64,000 nucleotides of DNA from Microbacter sp. GSS18. Its GTDB lineage: Bacteria; Actinomycetota; Actinomycetes; Actinomycetales; Microbacteriaceae. The DNA lies in the NCBI GenBank assembly GCA_029319145.1, contig CP119753.1, positions 3,596,001 to 3,660,000 on the forward strand, given 5' to 3'. A model generated the notes under the pieces. That model was not told the DNA's origin, ran no database searches, and was given only the letters and a program-made list of their open reading frames with translations. The stretch's first letter is position 1; every line of letters begins with the position of its first letter. The position numbers and the translations under genes are program-made. Shown here piece after piece: positions 34,663-43,391 of the stretch.

Positions 34663-35632
34663 CGAAGCCCTCCCCGGTCAGCTCCACGAACCGCTGCTCG
34701 AGCGTCTCGCCGACCACTTCGAACCCGCGGACCCGCACCCCCGCCGCCACGAGGGCTGCCACGAGCTCCTCCGGCGGGAGGCCGGCGGGCATGACGCCGG
34801 TGACGAGTTCGCGGTCGGCGGTCTCGGCCTCCTCCGCGGTGACGGCGTTCAGCGAGCCGAGAACCTCTCGGGCGGTCTCGAGGTCTGGCGTGCGGATGCG
34901 TGCGCGAGCGGGTTCGCCCGCGCGGCGGAAGTCGTCCAGCGTCCCCTGGGCGACGAGCCGGCCGCCGCTCATCACGCCGACGTGCGTGCACAGCTGCTCG
35001 ATCTCGGCGAGCAGGTGGCTCGACACGAACACCGTCGTGCCGTCCGCGGCGAACGATCGGATGAGCGAGCGCACTTCGCGCGTGCCCTGCGGGTCGAGTC
35101 CGTTGGTGGGCTCATCGAGCACGAGCAGATCACGCGGCATCAGCAGAGCATTGGCGAGGCCGAGTCGCTGCTTCATGCCGAGCGAGTAGGCGTGGGCCTT
35201 CTTCCTGGCGGCGTGCTCGAGGCCGACGCGCTCGAGCGCTGCGGCGACGCGCGCCCTTCGCGAGCGACCGTCGGAGTGCCGGGCCGCGGCGTCGAAGCGC
35301 TGCAGATTCTGCTCTCCGGTCAGGAACGGCGAGAACGCCGGACCCTCGACGAGGGCGCCCACGCGGGGGAGCACCGCATCGAGCGCCCGCGGAACCGGGG
35401 AACCGAGCACGCGTGCCTCACCGGCCGTGGGACTGATCAGCCCCAGCAGCATCCGGATCGTCGTCGTCTTGCCCGAGCCGTTCGGCCCCAGGAATCCGTA
35501 GACGGCGCCGCGGGGAACGGCGAGGTCTACGGCGTCGACGGCCACCTGCGCTCCGAAGCGCTTGGTGAGCGCGAAAGTCTCGATCGCCGTCGTCGGGTCC
35601 GCCGTCGGGTGCGCGGGCGTCGGGGCCGTCAC
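34649..35632 (-). CDS. ABC exporter ATP-binding subunit
   Basis: A 327-residue ATPase of the ABC-2 class. Walker A is GPNGSGKTTTIRML (residues 49-62), the signature motif is YSLGMKQRLGLANAL near 150, Walker B LLVLDEPTNGLDPQG near 165 and the switch histidine follows in VFVSSHLLAEI. The last 80 residues are a C-terminal domain containing a GEPARARIRTPDL strand. It powers the adjacent permease. It is preceded after 10 bases by a secreted LolA-like protein gene in the same direction, so the three form one operon. The first methionine is 27 residues before the ABC core. Confidence 0.93.
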   Translation of the reverse strand: MTAPTPAHPTADPTTAIETFALTKRFGAQVAVDAVDLAVPRGAVYGFLGPNGSGKTTTIRMLLGLISPTAGEARVLGSPVPRALDAVLPRVGALVEGPAFSPFLTGEQNLQRFDAAARHSDGRSRRARVAAALERVGLEHAARKKAHAYSLGMKQRLGLANALLMPRDLLVLDEPTNGLDPQGTREVRSLIRSFAADGTTVFVSSHLLAEIEQLCTHVGVMSGGRLVAQGTLDDFRRAGEPARARIRTPDLETAREVLGSLNAVTAEEAETADRELVTGVMPAGLPPEELVAALVAAGVRVRGFEVVGETLEQRFVELTGEGFDVVA

Positions 35633-35642
35633 GGATCGACCG

Positions 35643-36776
35643 TCAGCGGCCGGTCTGCGCGGCTTCGACCAGGCGTGAGGTCGGCACCGATCCGGCCAGC
35701 ACCCGGCCGTCGTCGGTGATCAGCACGCTCATCAGCGACGTCTGCAGCGCCCGTCCTCCGTCGACCTCCGTCGTCACACTCTCGAGCATCGCCAACTGCT
35801 CCGGCGCGAGATCCGTCAGAGCACCCTGCTCGCCGGCGGGCGCCGCCTGCATCTCGACGACCGTCGACCAGCCCTCTCCGATCACCACAGGGGTGGCCGC
35901 CGGAGTCGTTCCGTCGCCACCATGCTCCGTACCGTCCGGCGGGGCGAGGTCCTTCTCGGCGACGGTCATGCCGGCGCCGGGCTCGAAGGCGAAGACGGCG
36001 GGGTCGGGAGCCGAGAAGTCGACATCGGTGAACGCGAGCTCGAAGGCGGGTGCCTGTGCCCCGCGGGCGGTGATCGACATCGCGAGCGCCGCGCCGTTCT
36101 GTCCGTCGATGGCGAAGCGCACCTGGCCGATCAGGGTGTCGGCGGTACGTGGTTCGAGGATGAGCTCGTACACCTCGCGCCCGGCGACGCGAGCGTCGGT
36201 TCCGACCGTGACCTCGGTGGTCTCGTCGAGCCGCGCCAACGCTGTATCGAGCATGTCGTCGGGGTTCGGCGCCAGCGCGTCGGGGTCGGGGGTGCCCGGC
36301 TCGGAGTGCCCGGTCATGGTCAGCCGGGTGGCGGTCTGCGACTCGCTGTCGACGAACCAGACCTCCTCCGTGGCACCGTCGACGTAGACGTTGCGCTCGG
36401 CGAGCTGATCGAGCACCTGCAGGCGCGACCGGTCGCCGTCGACGTAGATCTTCGCCGTGTGGGAGCCGGTGACCAGGGCGACCAGGTCGTCGATGTCGGC
36501 CGCATCCGATCCGTCACCCGAGTCGCCCATGGGGCCGGTCAGCGCGCCCAGGTCGGGAAGTCCCAGTTCGGATGTCTGCTCGATCGTGCCGCTGAAGGCA
36601 TCCACGTCGCTCGCGCCGGCGAACTCGATCAGCTCTTCGACGGTCTTGTCGGGCAGGTCGACCGCGCCGCTCGCGGCCATCGGGGTGAGGACCGCGGCGC
36701 CGACCACCAGCGACGCCCCGATCGCCGAGGCCCCGATGATGAGGCGACGGTCGAGCACACGGCGCTGAACGCTCAT
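35643..36776 (-). CDS. Secreted LolA/RseB-like envelope protein
   Basis: A 377-residue protein with an N-terminal membrane segment, IIGASAIGASLVVGAAVLTP (14-33), then a long beta-rich extracellular domain. The pattern KTVEELIEFA, FSGTIEQTSELGLPDLG and the later VAGREVYELILEPR resembles LolA/MucB-type lipoprotein-binding folds often called DUF2092 or outer-membrane-lipoprotein-carrier-like proteins in actinobacteria. A C-terminal domain ends RVLAGSVPTSRLVEAAQ. It precedes the ABC exporter genes by 10 bases, so it may deliver substrate to or control that exporter; this is an inference from layout. Confidence 0.72.
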   Translation of the reverse strand: MSVQRRVLDRRLIIGASAIGASLVVGAAVLTPMAASGAVDLPDKTVEELIEFAGASDVDAFSGTIEQTSELGLPDLGALTGPMGDSGDGSDAADIDDLVALVTGSHTAKIYVDGDRSRLQVLDQLAERNVYVDGATEEVWFVDSESQTATRLTMTGHSEPGTPDPDALAPNPDDMLDTALARLDETTEVTVGTDARVAGREVYELILEPRTADTLIGQVRFAIDGQNGAALAMSITARGAQAPAFELAFTDVDFSAPDPAVFAFEPGAGMTVAEKDLAPPDGTEHGGDGTTPAATPVVIGEGWSTVVEMQAAPAGEQGALTDLAPEQLAMLESVTTEVDGGRALQTSLMSVLITDDGRVLAGSVPTSRLVEAAQTGR

Positions 36777-36875
36777 ACCACCAGGCTACGCCGGTCGAGG
36801 CGCGTCGTCTCGGATCAGGGGCAAGACTCAGGTTCGGGGCCGGCTGAGGTTCGTCGCCCGATGCTCCGGATGTCG

Positions 36876-37811
36876 TCACGCGCTCCGGATCGTGGGCTCG
36901 GGAAGGTCGCGCAGGACGGCATCCGCTTCATCCCTGCCGGGAAGTCCCAGGCCGATGCGGCTCACCGACAGGGCGGCGGCGGCGTTGGCGAAGCGCACCG
37001 AATCCACCCAGTCGCGTCCGTCGAGGCGGCTGACCGCGAGCGCCGCGAGGAAGACGTCGCCGGCGCCCGTCTCGTCGATGACGTCGACGCGCGCCGTGGG
37101 GATCTCGAGCAGGCCGTCGTCGTCGAGCAGCAGCGCGCCGCTCTCGGATGTCTTGAGGACCACCCGCCGTGCGCCGACGGCTCTCAGCTCACGGGCTGCG
37201 GCCTCGGTCCACAGCAGCGACGAGTCCCGGCGCCCGGTGAGGCGCGCCGCCTCCTCGAGATCGGGGGTGATGACGGTGGACGCGAGCACGTGATCGCGGC
37301 GCACGCGGTCCGGTGGCGCAGGATCGAGGAACAGCGGGATCCCCCGCGTCGTCGTGGCCGATGCGAGCTCGCTCAGCGTGGTCGGGGGAAGCTCCGCCTG
37401 GGCGACCACGATGTCATCGGCGGTCAGCTCCGCCACGTGCGGCGCGACGTCCTCCCACGTCAGCAGCTCGTTCGCCCCGGGTGAGAACACCAGCGAGCGG
37501 TGCTTGCCGTGCTTCAGATCGATGGCCACGAACCCCGTGTGGTGATCCGGAGTGCGGATCACGCCCGCGACGTCGACGCCGTCCTCGGCAGCCGCCTGTA
37601 TGCAGTGCTCCCCGAAGTCGTCCGAGCCGACGCGGGCTACCAGCGTCGCAGCCACACCCATCCGCGCCGCAGCGCGTGAGACGTTGCCCGCCTTGCCGCC
37701 GGGCTGGGCGAGATGACTCTCGGCCACCAGCGTCGCCTGCGGGGATGCCTGGCGCACGCCGAACAGATGGATGTCCATGTTCAGCCCGCCGACGACCAGC
37801 ATCCGTCCCAC
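36876..37811 (-). CDS. PfkB family carbohydrate/nucleoside kinase
   Basis: A 311-residue ribokinase-fold enzyme. The N-terminal MLVVGGLNMDIHLFG and QPGGKAGNVSRAAARMG (residues 33-49) form the substrate side, and DETGAGDVFLAALAV near residue 245 is the PfkB signature with the catalytic aspartate. It phosphorylates a sugar or nucleoside with ATP; a ribokinase or related activity is most likely but not certain. GTG 37811 follows GAGGAGG six bases earlier, so the longer frame upstream is not used. It is separated by 150 bases from the ion-channel gene and has no cotranscribed partner. Confidence 0.87.
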   Translation of the reverse strand: MGRMLVVGGLNMDIHLFGVRQASPQATLVAESHLAQPGGKAGNVSRAAARMGVAATLVARVGSDDFGEHCIQAAAEDGVDVAGVIRTPDHHTGFVAIDLKHGKHRSLVFSPGANELLTWEDVAPHVAELTADDIVVAQAELPPTTLSELASATTTRGIPLFLDPAPPDRVRRDHVLASTVITPDLEEAARLTGRRDSSLLWTEAAARELRAVGARRVVLKTSESGALLLDDDGLLEIPTARVDVIDETGAGDVFLAALAVSRLDGRDWVDSVRFANAAAALSVSRIGLGLPGRDEADAVLRDLPEPTIRSA

Positions 37812-37963
37812 AGTCAGCCTCCTCGGAACCGGTGGTGGCCGATGAATCACCGGCCTGCGTCACCCGGTTTAGCACCGGCGGGCGTTGCGGGAAAGAGACG
37901 TCCGGACTGCGAGACGGGCCCGACGACGTCCGTCGTCCCGAAGCGTCGACGGCGGCGATGGCG

Positions 37964-38701
37964 TCAGGCACCGTCCGGTCCGGTTCCATGCGGCGGGCGA
38001 CCGTGACGCGCGGCTTCGGCGACGCGGCGGATGCGATCGTTCAGCGCCGAGACGATCGTCGCGCTGGTCACACCGATGACCCCGATCCCGCCCATCATCA
38101 GTCCGACGGCGAGCACCCTGCCCACGAGGGTGACGGGCACGTAGTCGCCGTAGCCGACGGTGGTGATCGTGGTGAAACCCCAGAACAGCGCGTCGCCGAA
38201 GGTGGTGATGCTGGCGCCCTCGGCGTTCCGCTCGACCAGCCACACGCCCCATGACGAGGTGTAGACGAACAGCACCGTGAACAACACCGTCGTCACGATG
38301 AACATGGAGCGCTGGATCGCCGCCGATCCGTAGCGGACCGAGGGCAGTCGCCACAGGAAGACGAGGATGAGGAAGGGCCGGAGCAGCGGCAGCGCCAGCG
38401 ATACGAGGTCGAACGCACGCGAACGGAGGAACGCCGCGCGTGCGGACCCGGCGAGTCGGAGCCGCACGAGGTAGTCGACGATGAAGATCACCCAGAGCAC
38501 GATGATCGTGAGCGAAGCGATTGCGACGCTCCACGGCGATGGTGTCAGGTCGGCCAGCAGCCATGTGGAGCACGCGAACATGAGCAGGGAGCCGGCGAAC
38601 ATGGGCCATGCCCATCGGTCCTCCCACGCCATGACGCGCGCGAGGTCGTGGTACTCGTCGGACGGGGATCGGGAGGAGTCATCGGTCGTCACGAGGGTCA
38701 C
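37964..38701 (-). CDS. Potassium channel family protein
   Basis: A 245-residue membrane protein. Hydrophobic helices occur at about 30-50, 60-85, 105-130 and 140-165, followed by the pore loop FWGFTTITTVGYGDYVPV with the K+ selectivity filter TVGYGD near residue 180, and the inner helix VGRVLAVGLMMGGIGVIGVTSA. It probably forms a tetrameric potassium channel at the cell membrane. The first helices may be a voltage-sensor-like set but carry few arginines. The start is uncertain: GTG 38701 and GTG 38692 are both in frame and neither has a ribosome binding site. Confidence 0.85.
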   Translation of the reverse strand: MTLVTTDDSSRSPSDEYHDLARVMAWEDRWAWPMFAGSLLMFACSTWLLADLTPSPWSVAIASLTIIVLWVIFIVDYLVRLRLAGSARAAFLRSRAFDLVSLALPLLRPFLILVFLWRLPSVRYGSAAIQRSMFIVTTVLFTVLFVYTSSWGVWLVERNAEGASITTFGDALFWGFTTITTVGYGDYVPVTLVGRVLAVGLMMGGIGVIGVTSATIVSALNDRIRRVAEAARHGRPPHGTGPDGA

Positions 38702-38835
38702 ATTAGGCGGGTGCCGTGCGGGACGCCACGGCACCGCTGGACCGGGTCCCGGCACGCCTGAGCCGCGGTATCGCTAGGGTGTTGCGCGACGGCGCCCCTC
38801 GGCCCGTTCAGCGGACGACGACGTGGAGCGTGAGC

Positions 38836-39513
38836 ATGGACGTGGACATCTCGGCAGGACCGGCCTTCGCGATGGGAACGGTCACGGTGCCGCCGGGCGG
38901 GTCGGTGAGGGTGGAAGCCGGGGCGATGGCGATGACCCGCGGCGACATCTCGGTCGAGACGTCCACGCAGGGCGGCTTCTTCAAGGGCATCCGTCGCGCG
39001 CTCGGCGGCGAGAGCTTCTTCGTGAACGACTACCACTCGGACAGCGGCGGCCAGGTCGGCGTCGCCGCCGTTCTGCCCGGCGACATGGCGAAGGTGTCGC
39101 TCGGCGACAGTGCACTCATGGTGCAATCGGGATCGTGGAGCGCGTCGGATCCGTCGGTCGACGTGGACTCGAAGTGGGGCGGCGGCAGGTCGTTCTTCAG
39201 CGGCGAGGGGCTCATCCTGCTGCGCTGCAGCGGCGTCGGCGACCTGCTGCTGGCGTCCTATGGCGCGATCATCGCGACTGAGCTGACGCCCGGTGAGACC
39301 CTGACCCTCGACACGGGGCACGTGGTCGCGTTCGACGAGACGGTGCAGTACTCCGTGCGCAAGGCCGGCAGCTGGAAGTCGACGCTGCTGGGCGGCGAGG
39401 GCCTCGTCACCGACTTCACCGGCCCGGGCCGGGTGTGGATGCAGACGCGGTCGAGCCTCGACCTGATCGGCTGGATCAAGAAGGTCAATCCGCAGCAGCG
39501 CTCGAACTCATAG
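38836..39513 (+). CDS. AIM24 family protein
   Basis: A 225-residue protein of the AIM24 (TIGR00266) family, a beta-sandwich of unknown molecular function in bacteria. The family pattern is clear: PGGSVRVEAGAMAMTRGDIS, GGFFKGIRRALGGESFFVN, SFFSGEGLILLRCSGVGDLL, LDTGHVVAFDETVQYSV and the closing WMQTRSSLDLIGWI. No membrane segment or metal site is visible. ATG 38836 starts directly before the domain; upstream in-frame GTG/ATG would add 40 residues unlike the family. It converges with the decarboxylase gene, their ends overlapping by 6 bases. Confidence 0.88.
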   Translation: MDVDISAGPAFAMGTVTVPPGGSVRVEAGAMAMTRGDISVETSTQGGFFKGIRRALGGESFFVNDYHSDSGGQVGVAAVLPGDMAKVSLGDSALMVQSGSWSASDPSVDVDSKWGGGRSFFSGEGLILLRCSGVGDLLLASYGAIIATELTPGETLTLDTGHVVAFDETVQYSVRKAGSWKSTLLGGEGLVTDFTGPGRVWMQTRSSLDLIGWIKKVNPQQRSNS

Positions 39514-40992
39514 CCTCGAGCCGAGCTCGCCGGGCGGAGTCGCGAGAACCTGGAGCGTGCGCAGGGTCGGGTCGGCGGCATACGCGATCCGCCCGCCGTC
39601 GGCGCGGGCCTCTGTCAGCGCGGCGAGGGCCTCTCGGGTGATCGTCTCTCCCGGGGCCAGCACGGGGACTCCCGGCGGGTACGGCGCGATGAGCTCGGCG
39701 CTCACCCTCCCGATCGCCTCGGCGGCATCGACGGTCTCATGCTCGGCGAAGAAGGCGGCCCGCGGATCGACGGCGGTGCCCGGCTGCACCGACCAGGCTG
39801 CCGAGCCGCGCACTTCACGGGGCGCGCCGCGCCTGCGGCCGATCGACTCGGTCAGCGCATCGATCAGGCGCGCCACCGAAGCCGCATCGTCCGCGACGGT
39901 GATCACCGGTATGAGGACGTCGCGGTCGGCCATCTCGAGCGGAACGCCTCGCTCGAGCAGATCGGCCTCGACGTCGTGGCCGTGCGCGCCGGTCCCCGCC
40001 ACGAGGACCACCAGCTTCGCCGGGTCGACATCGAGCGTCGAGGTCGTCTCCAGAACGCGGATGCCGGGGACGGCCGACAGCGCGCGACGGGCGTGGGTCA
40101 CGAGGCCGACCAGTCCTCGGATGAGGTCCTCGCCGTCGCGCTGCATGAGGGCGCGCGCGGCATCCATGCTGGCCAGGATCGCGCCGGACGGGCTCGTGGT
40201 GTTCCCCGCCTCGAAGGCGCGGTCGAGCCGGTCAGGGTCGACCAAGCCGCCGGCGCGTGTCGTCCGCGCGGCGATGATCGCGCCCTGGCTCCAGGCCGGC
40301 AGCATCTTGTGCGCGCTCGTGACGAGGACGTCCGCGCCGAGTGCGAGGGCGTGCTGCGGCACGCTCGAGGAGAAGCCGAAGTGCGCGGCCCACGCAGCAT
40401 CCACCACCAGCGGCACTCCGGCTGCATGCGCGACGCCGGCGAGTGCCGGGATGTCGGAACGCGTTCCCACATACGAGGGGTCGCCGATCAGCACCCCGCA
40501 CGCATCCGGATACGCCGCGAGCGCGTCGGCGACAGCCTCCGGGCGCACCGCGCCCGGCAGACCGGTCGAGGGATCGAGCTCGGGCCGCACCCACACCGGC
40601 GTGAGTCCCGCGTACACGAGTCCGAGCAGCACCGATCGGTGGAGCGTCCGCGAGACCACGACGGGCCGGCCCGGTGCGCCGATCGAGAGGACCGCGGCCT
40701 GGTTGGCGTGGGTCGCGCCGCCCACCGAGAACCGGCACCAGTCGACGCCCCACGCTTCCGCGGCGCGGCGCTCGGCATCCGCCAGCCGCCCGACGGACTG
40801 CTTCATCGTGTCGAGCCCGGCGAACAGCGGCACGTCGCCGCGGACGACATCGCCCACTAGGTCCGTGCGCTGCTTGTGCCCCGGGATCGTGAAGGGCGTC
40901 ACGGACCCGGCGTCGACGCCGTCGACGAAGCCCGCCCAGGCCGCCAGCAGCGGGGCGTCCGGCGCGAGGCCGCGGGGATCGTGCTCGCTCAC
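39508..40992 (-). CDS. Orn/Lys/Arg decarboxylase family PLP protein
   Basis: A 494-residue PLP enzyme of the Orn/Lys/Arg decarboxylase group. FTIPGHKQRTDLVG near residue 40 is the typical N-terminal element, FSVGGATHANQAAVLS near 90 binds phosphate, DAAWAAHFGF near 205 includes the cofactor aspartate, and the Schiff-base lysine is in VTSAHKMLPAWSQG near 228. It resembles short actinobacterial and Bacillus arginine/lysine decarboxylases that lack the long wing domain, so it probably makes a polyamine precursor such as agmatine or cadaverine. The substrate is not decided by sequence. It runs opposite to the AIM24 gene. Confidence 0.87.
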   Translation of the reverse strand: MSEHDPRGLAPDAPLLAAWAGFVDGVDAGSVTPFTIPGHKQRTDLVGDVVRGDVPLFAGLDTMKQSVGRLADAERRAAEAWGVDWCRFSVGGATHANQAAVLSIGAPGRPVVVSRTLHRSVLLGLVYAGLTPVWVRPELDPSTGLPGAVRPEAVADALAAYPDACGVLIGDPSYVGTRSDIPALAGVAHAAGVPLVVDAAWAAHFGFSSSVPQHALALGADVLVTSAHKMLPAWSQGAIIAARTTRAGGLVDPDRLDRAFEAGNTTSPSGAILASMDAARALMQRDGEDLIRGLVGLVTHARRALSAVPGIRVLETTSTLDVDPAKLVVLVAGTGAHGHDVEADLLERGVPLEMADRDVLIPVITVADDAASVARLIDALTESIGRRRGAPREVRGSAAWSVQPGTAVDPRAAFFAEHETVDAAEAIGRVSAELIAPYPPGVPVLAPGETITREALAALTEARADGGRIAYAADPTLRTLQVLATPPGELGSRL

Positions 40993-41016
40993 GCGTCCAC
41001 GGTAGTGCGCCGCACC

Positions 41017-42372
41017 TCACCCGGCTCCACCATCATCACCGGCAGTGGTGACCGTGTACCCCTCGCGGACGTAGAAGTCGATGCATGCCGTCTCCACTTC
41101 GCGCAGCGCGCCGGACAGCGACGGGGCGCTGGTCGCCGACCCGATGGTCCGCCACGCCCAGAACTGCGCGGGATCGTGCCCCGAGAAGGTCATCTCCCGC
41201 GCCGCGTCGGCGAACACGCGATTCACCTGCTGTCCCCCGAAGAACGCCGGCTCGTCATCGAGCCATCCGACGTCCGAGAGGACGTCGATCGAGGCCGGTG
41301 CGCTCGAGACGAGATCGTCGTCGGCGGCGGCAGCGGCACGTTCGCTCGCGAGCCAGCGCAGGAACCCGTAGGCGGCGAGTGGATGCTCGGAACCCGTCGG
41401 AACCGCCCACTGCTCGAAGACCCGCCCTACCACCGACGGCGCATCCGCGTCCCATTGCGGCAACGACGCGACGCGCCACACTTCCCCCGCGGCACCGAAG
41501 ATCTGCGGTGCGTACGCGAGTCCTTCGACCATGGCGGAGGTGCCGATGAGGCTCGCCACATCTCCCCGAGTCAGTGTCGCGAAGGGGTCGGGGAAGTCGC
41601 TCTTCAGTACGACACGATCATCGAGCAGGTCGTCCCAGTACGCGGTGGTGCGCAGTGTGGAGGGGTTGACGACGTCGACCGCCACATCGTCTCCGCCGTC
41701 CCAATCCACCAGACGCGGCGCATCCTGGCGCAGGAGCAGGTCGACCTCCTCCGCGCCGATGGCGGTGAGATAGAACCCGGTCTCGGCCTTCACCGTCGCC
41801 GCTGCCTCGGCGAACTCCTCCCACGTGACCGGGAAGCCGTCGATTCCCGCTTCACCGAGGACATCCGCGCGGTAGGCGACGGCCGCCGGGTCGGCGTGGA
41901 CGGGCAGAGCCCAGATGCCGTTCGCGAACGAAACGCTGTCCCACGCGGCGGCGACGAAAGAAGACTCCAGATCCTCCGCGCCGAAGGACGCGAGGTCGGT
42001 GAGCAATCCGTTGCGGACGTAATCCGCGGCTTGGTCCGGGCTGTAGAGCTCGATGACATCCGGGATGTTCTCCCCGAGCTCCACGGTGAGCTCGAGCCCC
42101 GCGTCGGGACCATTCATGTCGCCGGGGCCGAGGATGTCGATCTCGACGGCCGGGTGATCCGACTCGAACCGCTCGGCGGCCGCGTCCAACAGCGGATCGG
42201 TCGACCAGACGGTCAGCTGTGCGCCCTCCTCGAGCGCCGCCGCGACGCCGGCGGGGTCGCTGGTGGGGACCGGGGGATCGGATGGCGCCGGCCCGCACGC
42301 GGCACCCGCGATGGCGACGCCCACCATCGCGATCGTCACGAGGATCGATCGTGGAGCGCTGTGTGATCGCAT
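41017..42372 (-). CDS. Extracellular solute-binding lipoprotein of an ABC importer
   Basis: A 451-residue solute-binding protein (family 1, sugar type). A lipoprotein signal is evident: positively charged start MRSHSAPRS, hydrophobic ILVTIAMVGVAIAGA and the lipobox AGAAC with the cysteine near residue 24. The mature part has QLTVWSTDPLLDAAAERFES near 50, typical of carbohydrate-binding proteins, and WEEFAEAAATVKAETG further on. ATG 42372 follows GAGGAGG. No permease or ATPase genes are next to it, so its partners lie elsewhere. Oligosaccharide is a guess from family, with no specificity residues readable. Confidence 0.85.
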   Translation of the reverse strand: MRSHSAPRSILVTIAMVGVAIAGAACGPAPSDPPVPTSDPAGVAAALEEGAQLTVWSTDPLLDAAAERFESDHPAVEIDILGPGDMNGPDAGLELTVELGENIPDVIELYSPDQAADYVRNGLLTDLASFGAEDLESSFVAAAWDSVSFANGIWALPVHADPAAVAYRADVLGEAGIDGFPVTWEEFAEAAATVKAETGFYLTAIGAEEVDLLLRQDAPRLVDWDGGDDVAVDVVNPSTLRTTAYWDDLLDDRVVLKSDFPDPFATLTRGDVASLIGTSAMVEGLAYAPQIFGAAGEVWRVASLPQWDADAPSVVGRVFEQWAVPTGSEHPLAAYGFLRWLASERAAAAADDDLVSSAPASIDVLSDVGWLDDEPAFFGGQQVNRVFADAAREMTFSGHDPAQFWAWRTIGSATSAPSLSGALREVETACIDFYVREGYTVTTAGDDGGAG

Positions 42373-42550
42373 TGCGGTCCTCCTCGATGTCGATTCGAGA
42401 TAGACCGGGAGCCTGCGCACCCCTGGGCATCGGCCTGCAGAGAACCCTCGGACCCGCATTCGACGCTAGGCGCGCGCGTCGGCGTCGGCCAGAGTCGTTG
42501 GTCACATGCTCGAGGCGAGTCCGCCGATGTCCTCGTCCCAAGCCGACCAC

Positions 42551-42577
42551 CTCTTTGACATTCATCGAATCAAAGAG
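42551..42577. promoter_or_regulatory. ArsR operator-like inverted repeat and promoter
   Basis: CTCTTTGA (42551-42558) and TCAAAGAG (42570-42577) are perfect 8-base arms separated by 11 bases, 13 bases before the arsR ATG. The left arm contains TTGACA (42555-42560), and AAGACT starts 17 bases later (42578), so the repeat overlaps a likely promoter. Autorepression is expected. Confidence 0.7.
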
Positions 42578-42589
42578 AAGACTGGTCGC

Positions 42590-42985
42590 ATGCCCAAGGC
42601 GCTCCCCGTCCTCGACGACGTGTCGCCGGTGTGCTGTGCGCCGCTGGAATCGACCCCGGACTTCCCCGAAGCGGATGCCGTGCGCCTCGCCGTCCGGCTG
42701 AAGGCGCTCGCCGACCCGGTGCGGCTGCGCGTGATCGCATTCATGCTCGGGCGTCCGGCGCTCGAGGCCTGCACGTGCGAGCTCGCGCCGGTGCTCGGGC
42801 TCTCGGAGCCGACCGTCAGCCACCACCTCAAGACGCTCGAGCGCGCCGGGCTCGTCTCGAAGGAGCGGCGCGGCATGAGCGTCTACTACGCCGCCGAACC
42901 CGACGCCCTGCGCGCGCTGGGTCACGCCCTGCGGTTCGACGACATCGCCGCGCCCGACGTCGGCGCGACAACGTGCTGTTCGTGA
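42590..42985 (+). CDS. arsR: ArsR family arsenic-responsive repressor
   Basis: A 131-residue winged-helix repressor that leaves DNA when arsenite binds its cysteines. The DNA-binding part ALADPVRLRVIAFMLG then LSEPTVSHHLKTLERAGLVS (about 69-88) is typical. Cysteines occur as Cys15-Cys16 at the N-terminus, Cys61 and Cys63 in ACTCELAPVLG and a CC pair at 129-130, a pattern like the cysteine-rich ArsR of corynebacteria. ATG 42590 has no ribosome binding site and lies 7 bases after a -10-like AAGACT, so the transcript may be leaderless. It heads arsR-arsD-arsA and probably binds the inverted repeat just upstream. Confidence 0.93.
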   Translation: MPKALPVLDDVSPVCCAPLESTPDFPEADAVRLAVRLKALADPVRLRVIAFMLGRPALEACTCELAPVLGLSEPTVSHHLKTLERAGLVSKERRGMSVYYAAEPDALRALGHALRFDDIAAPDVGATTCCS

Positions 42986-42997
42986 GAGAGGAAGAAG

Positions 42998-43390
42998 ATG
43001 ACCGCGATCCGCATCTATGAGGCTGCGCTGTGCTGCGACACCGGCGTGTGCGGTGTCGACGTCGACGAGGCGCTGGTGACGATCACCGCCGATGTGCGCC
43101 GCCTGCAGGAGCTCGGCGTCGACATCAGCCGGCACAACCTCGCGAGCGACCCGGTCGCGTTCACGACCGACGAGACCGTCCGCGGCTTCATGCACACCGT
43201 GGGGTCGAAGGGACTTCCTCTCACCGTGGTCGACGGCGTGACGGTCGCGGCCGGAGGCTATCCGTCACGCGACCTGCTGCTCGAGGTCGCCGGTGTCCGT
43301 GCGACACCGGCCGTGCCGCCGGGCCGCACCGAGCTCGGACTGACGGATGCCGCAGCCTCGAGCTGCTGCGGCGGCTCCGGCTGCTGCTGA
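42998..43390 (+). CDS. arsD: Arsenite metallochaperone ArsD
   Basis: A 130-residue ArsD, which delivers arsenite to the ArsA ATPase and also represses its operon weakly. The cysteine pair in EAALCCDTGVCG (Cys12, Cys13, Cys18) is the As(III) transfer site. A second cluster is at the C-terminus, SSCCGGSGCC (Cys123, 124, 129, 130). DPVAFTTDETVRGFM is the conserved core. ATG 42998 follows GAGAGAGGAAGA. It is 12 bases after arsR and its stop is 1 base before the arsA ATG, so the genes act together. Confidence 0.93.
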   Translation: MTAIRIYEAALCCDTGVCGVDVDEALVTITADVRRLQELGVDISRHNLASDPVAFTTDETVRGFMHTVGSKGLPLTVVDGVTVAAGGYPSRDLLLEVAGVRATPAVPPGRTELGLTDAAASSCCGGSGCC

Positions 43391-43391
43391 C

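Noticed and set aside
36777..36875. Possible gene between the LolA-like and PfkB genes
   Set aside because: The 99 bases are too short and contain no start with a ribosome binding site.
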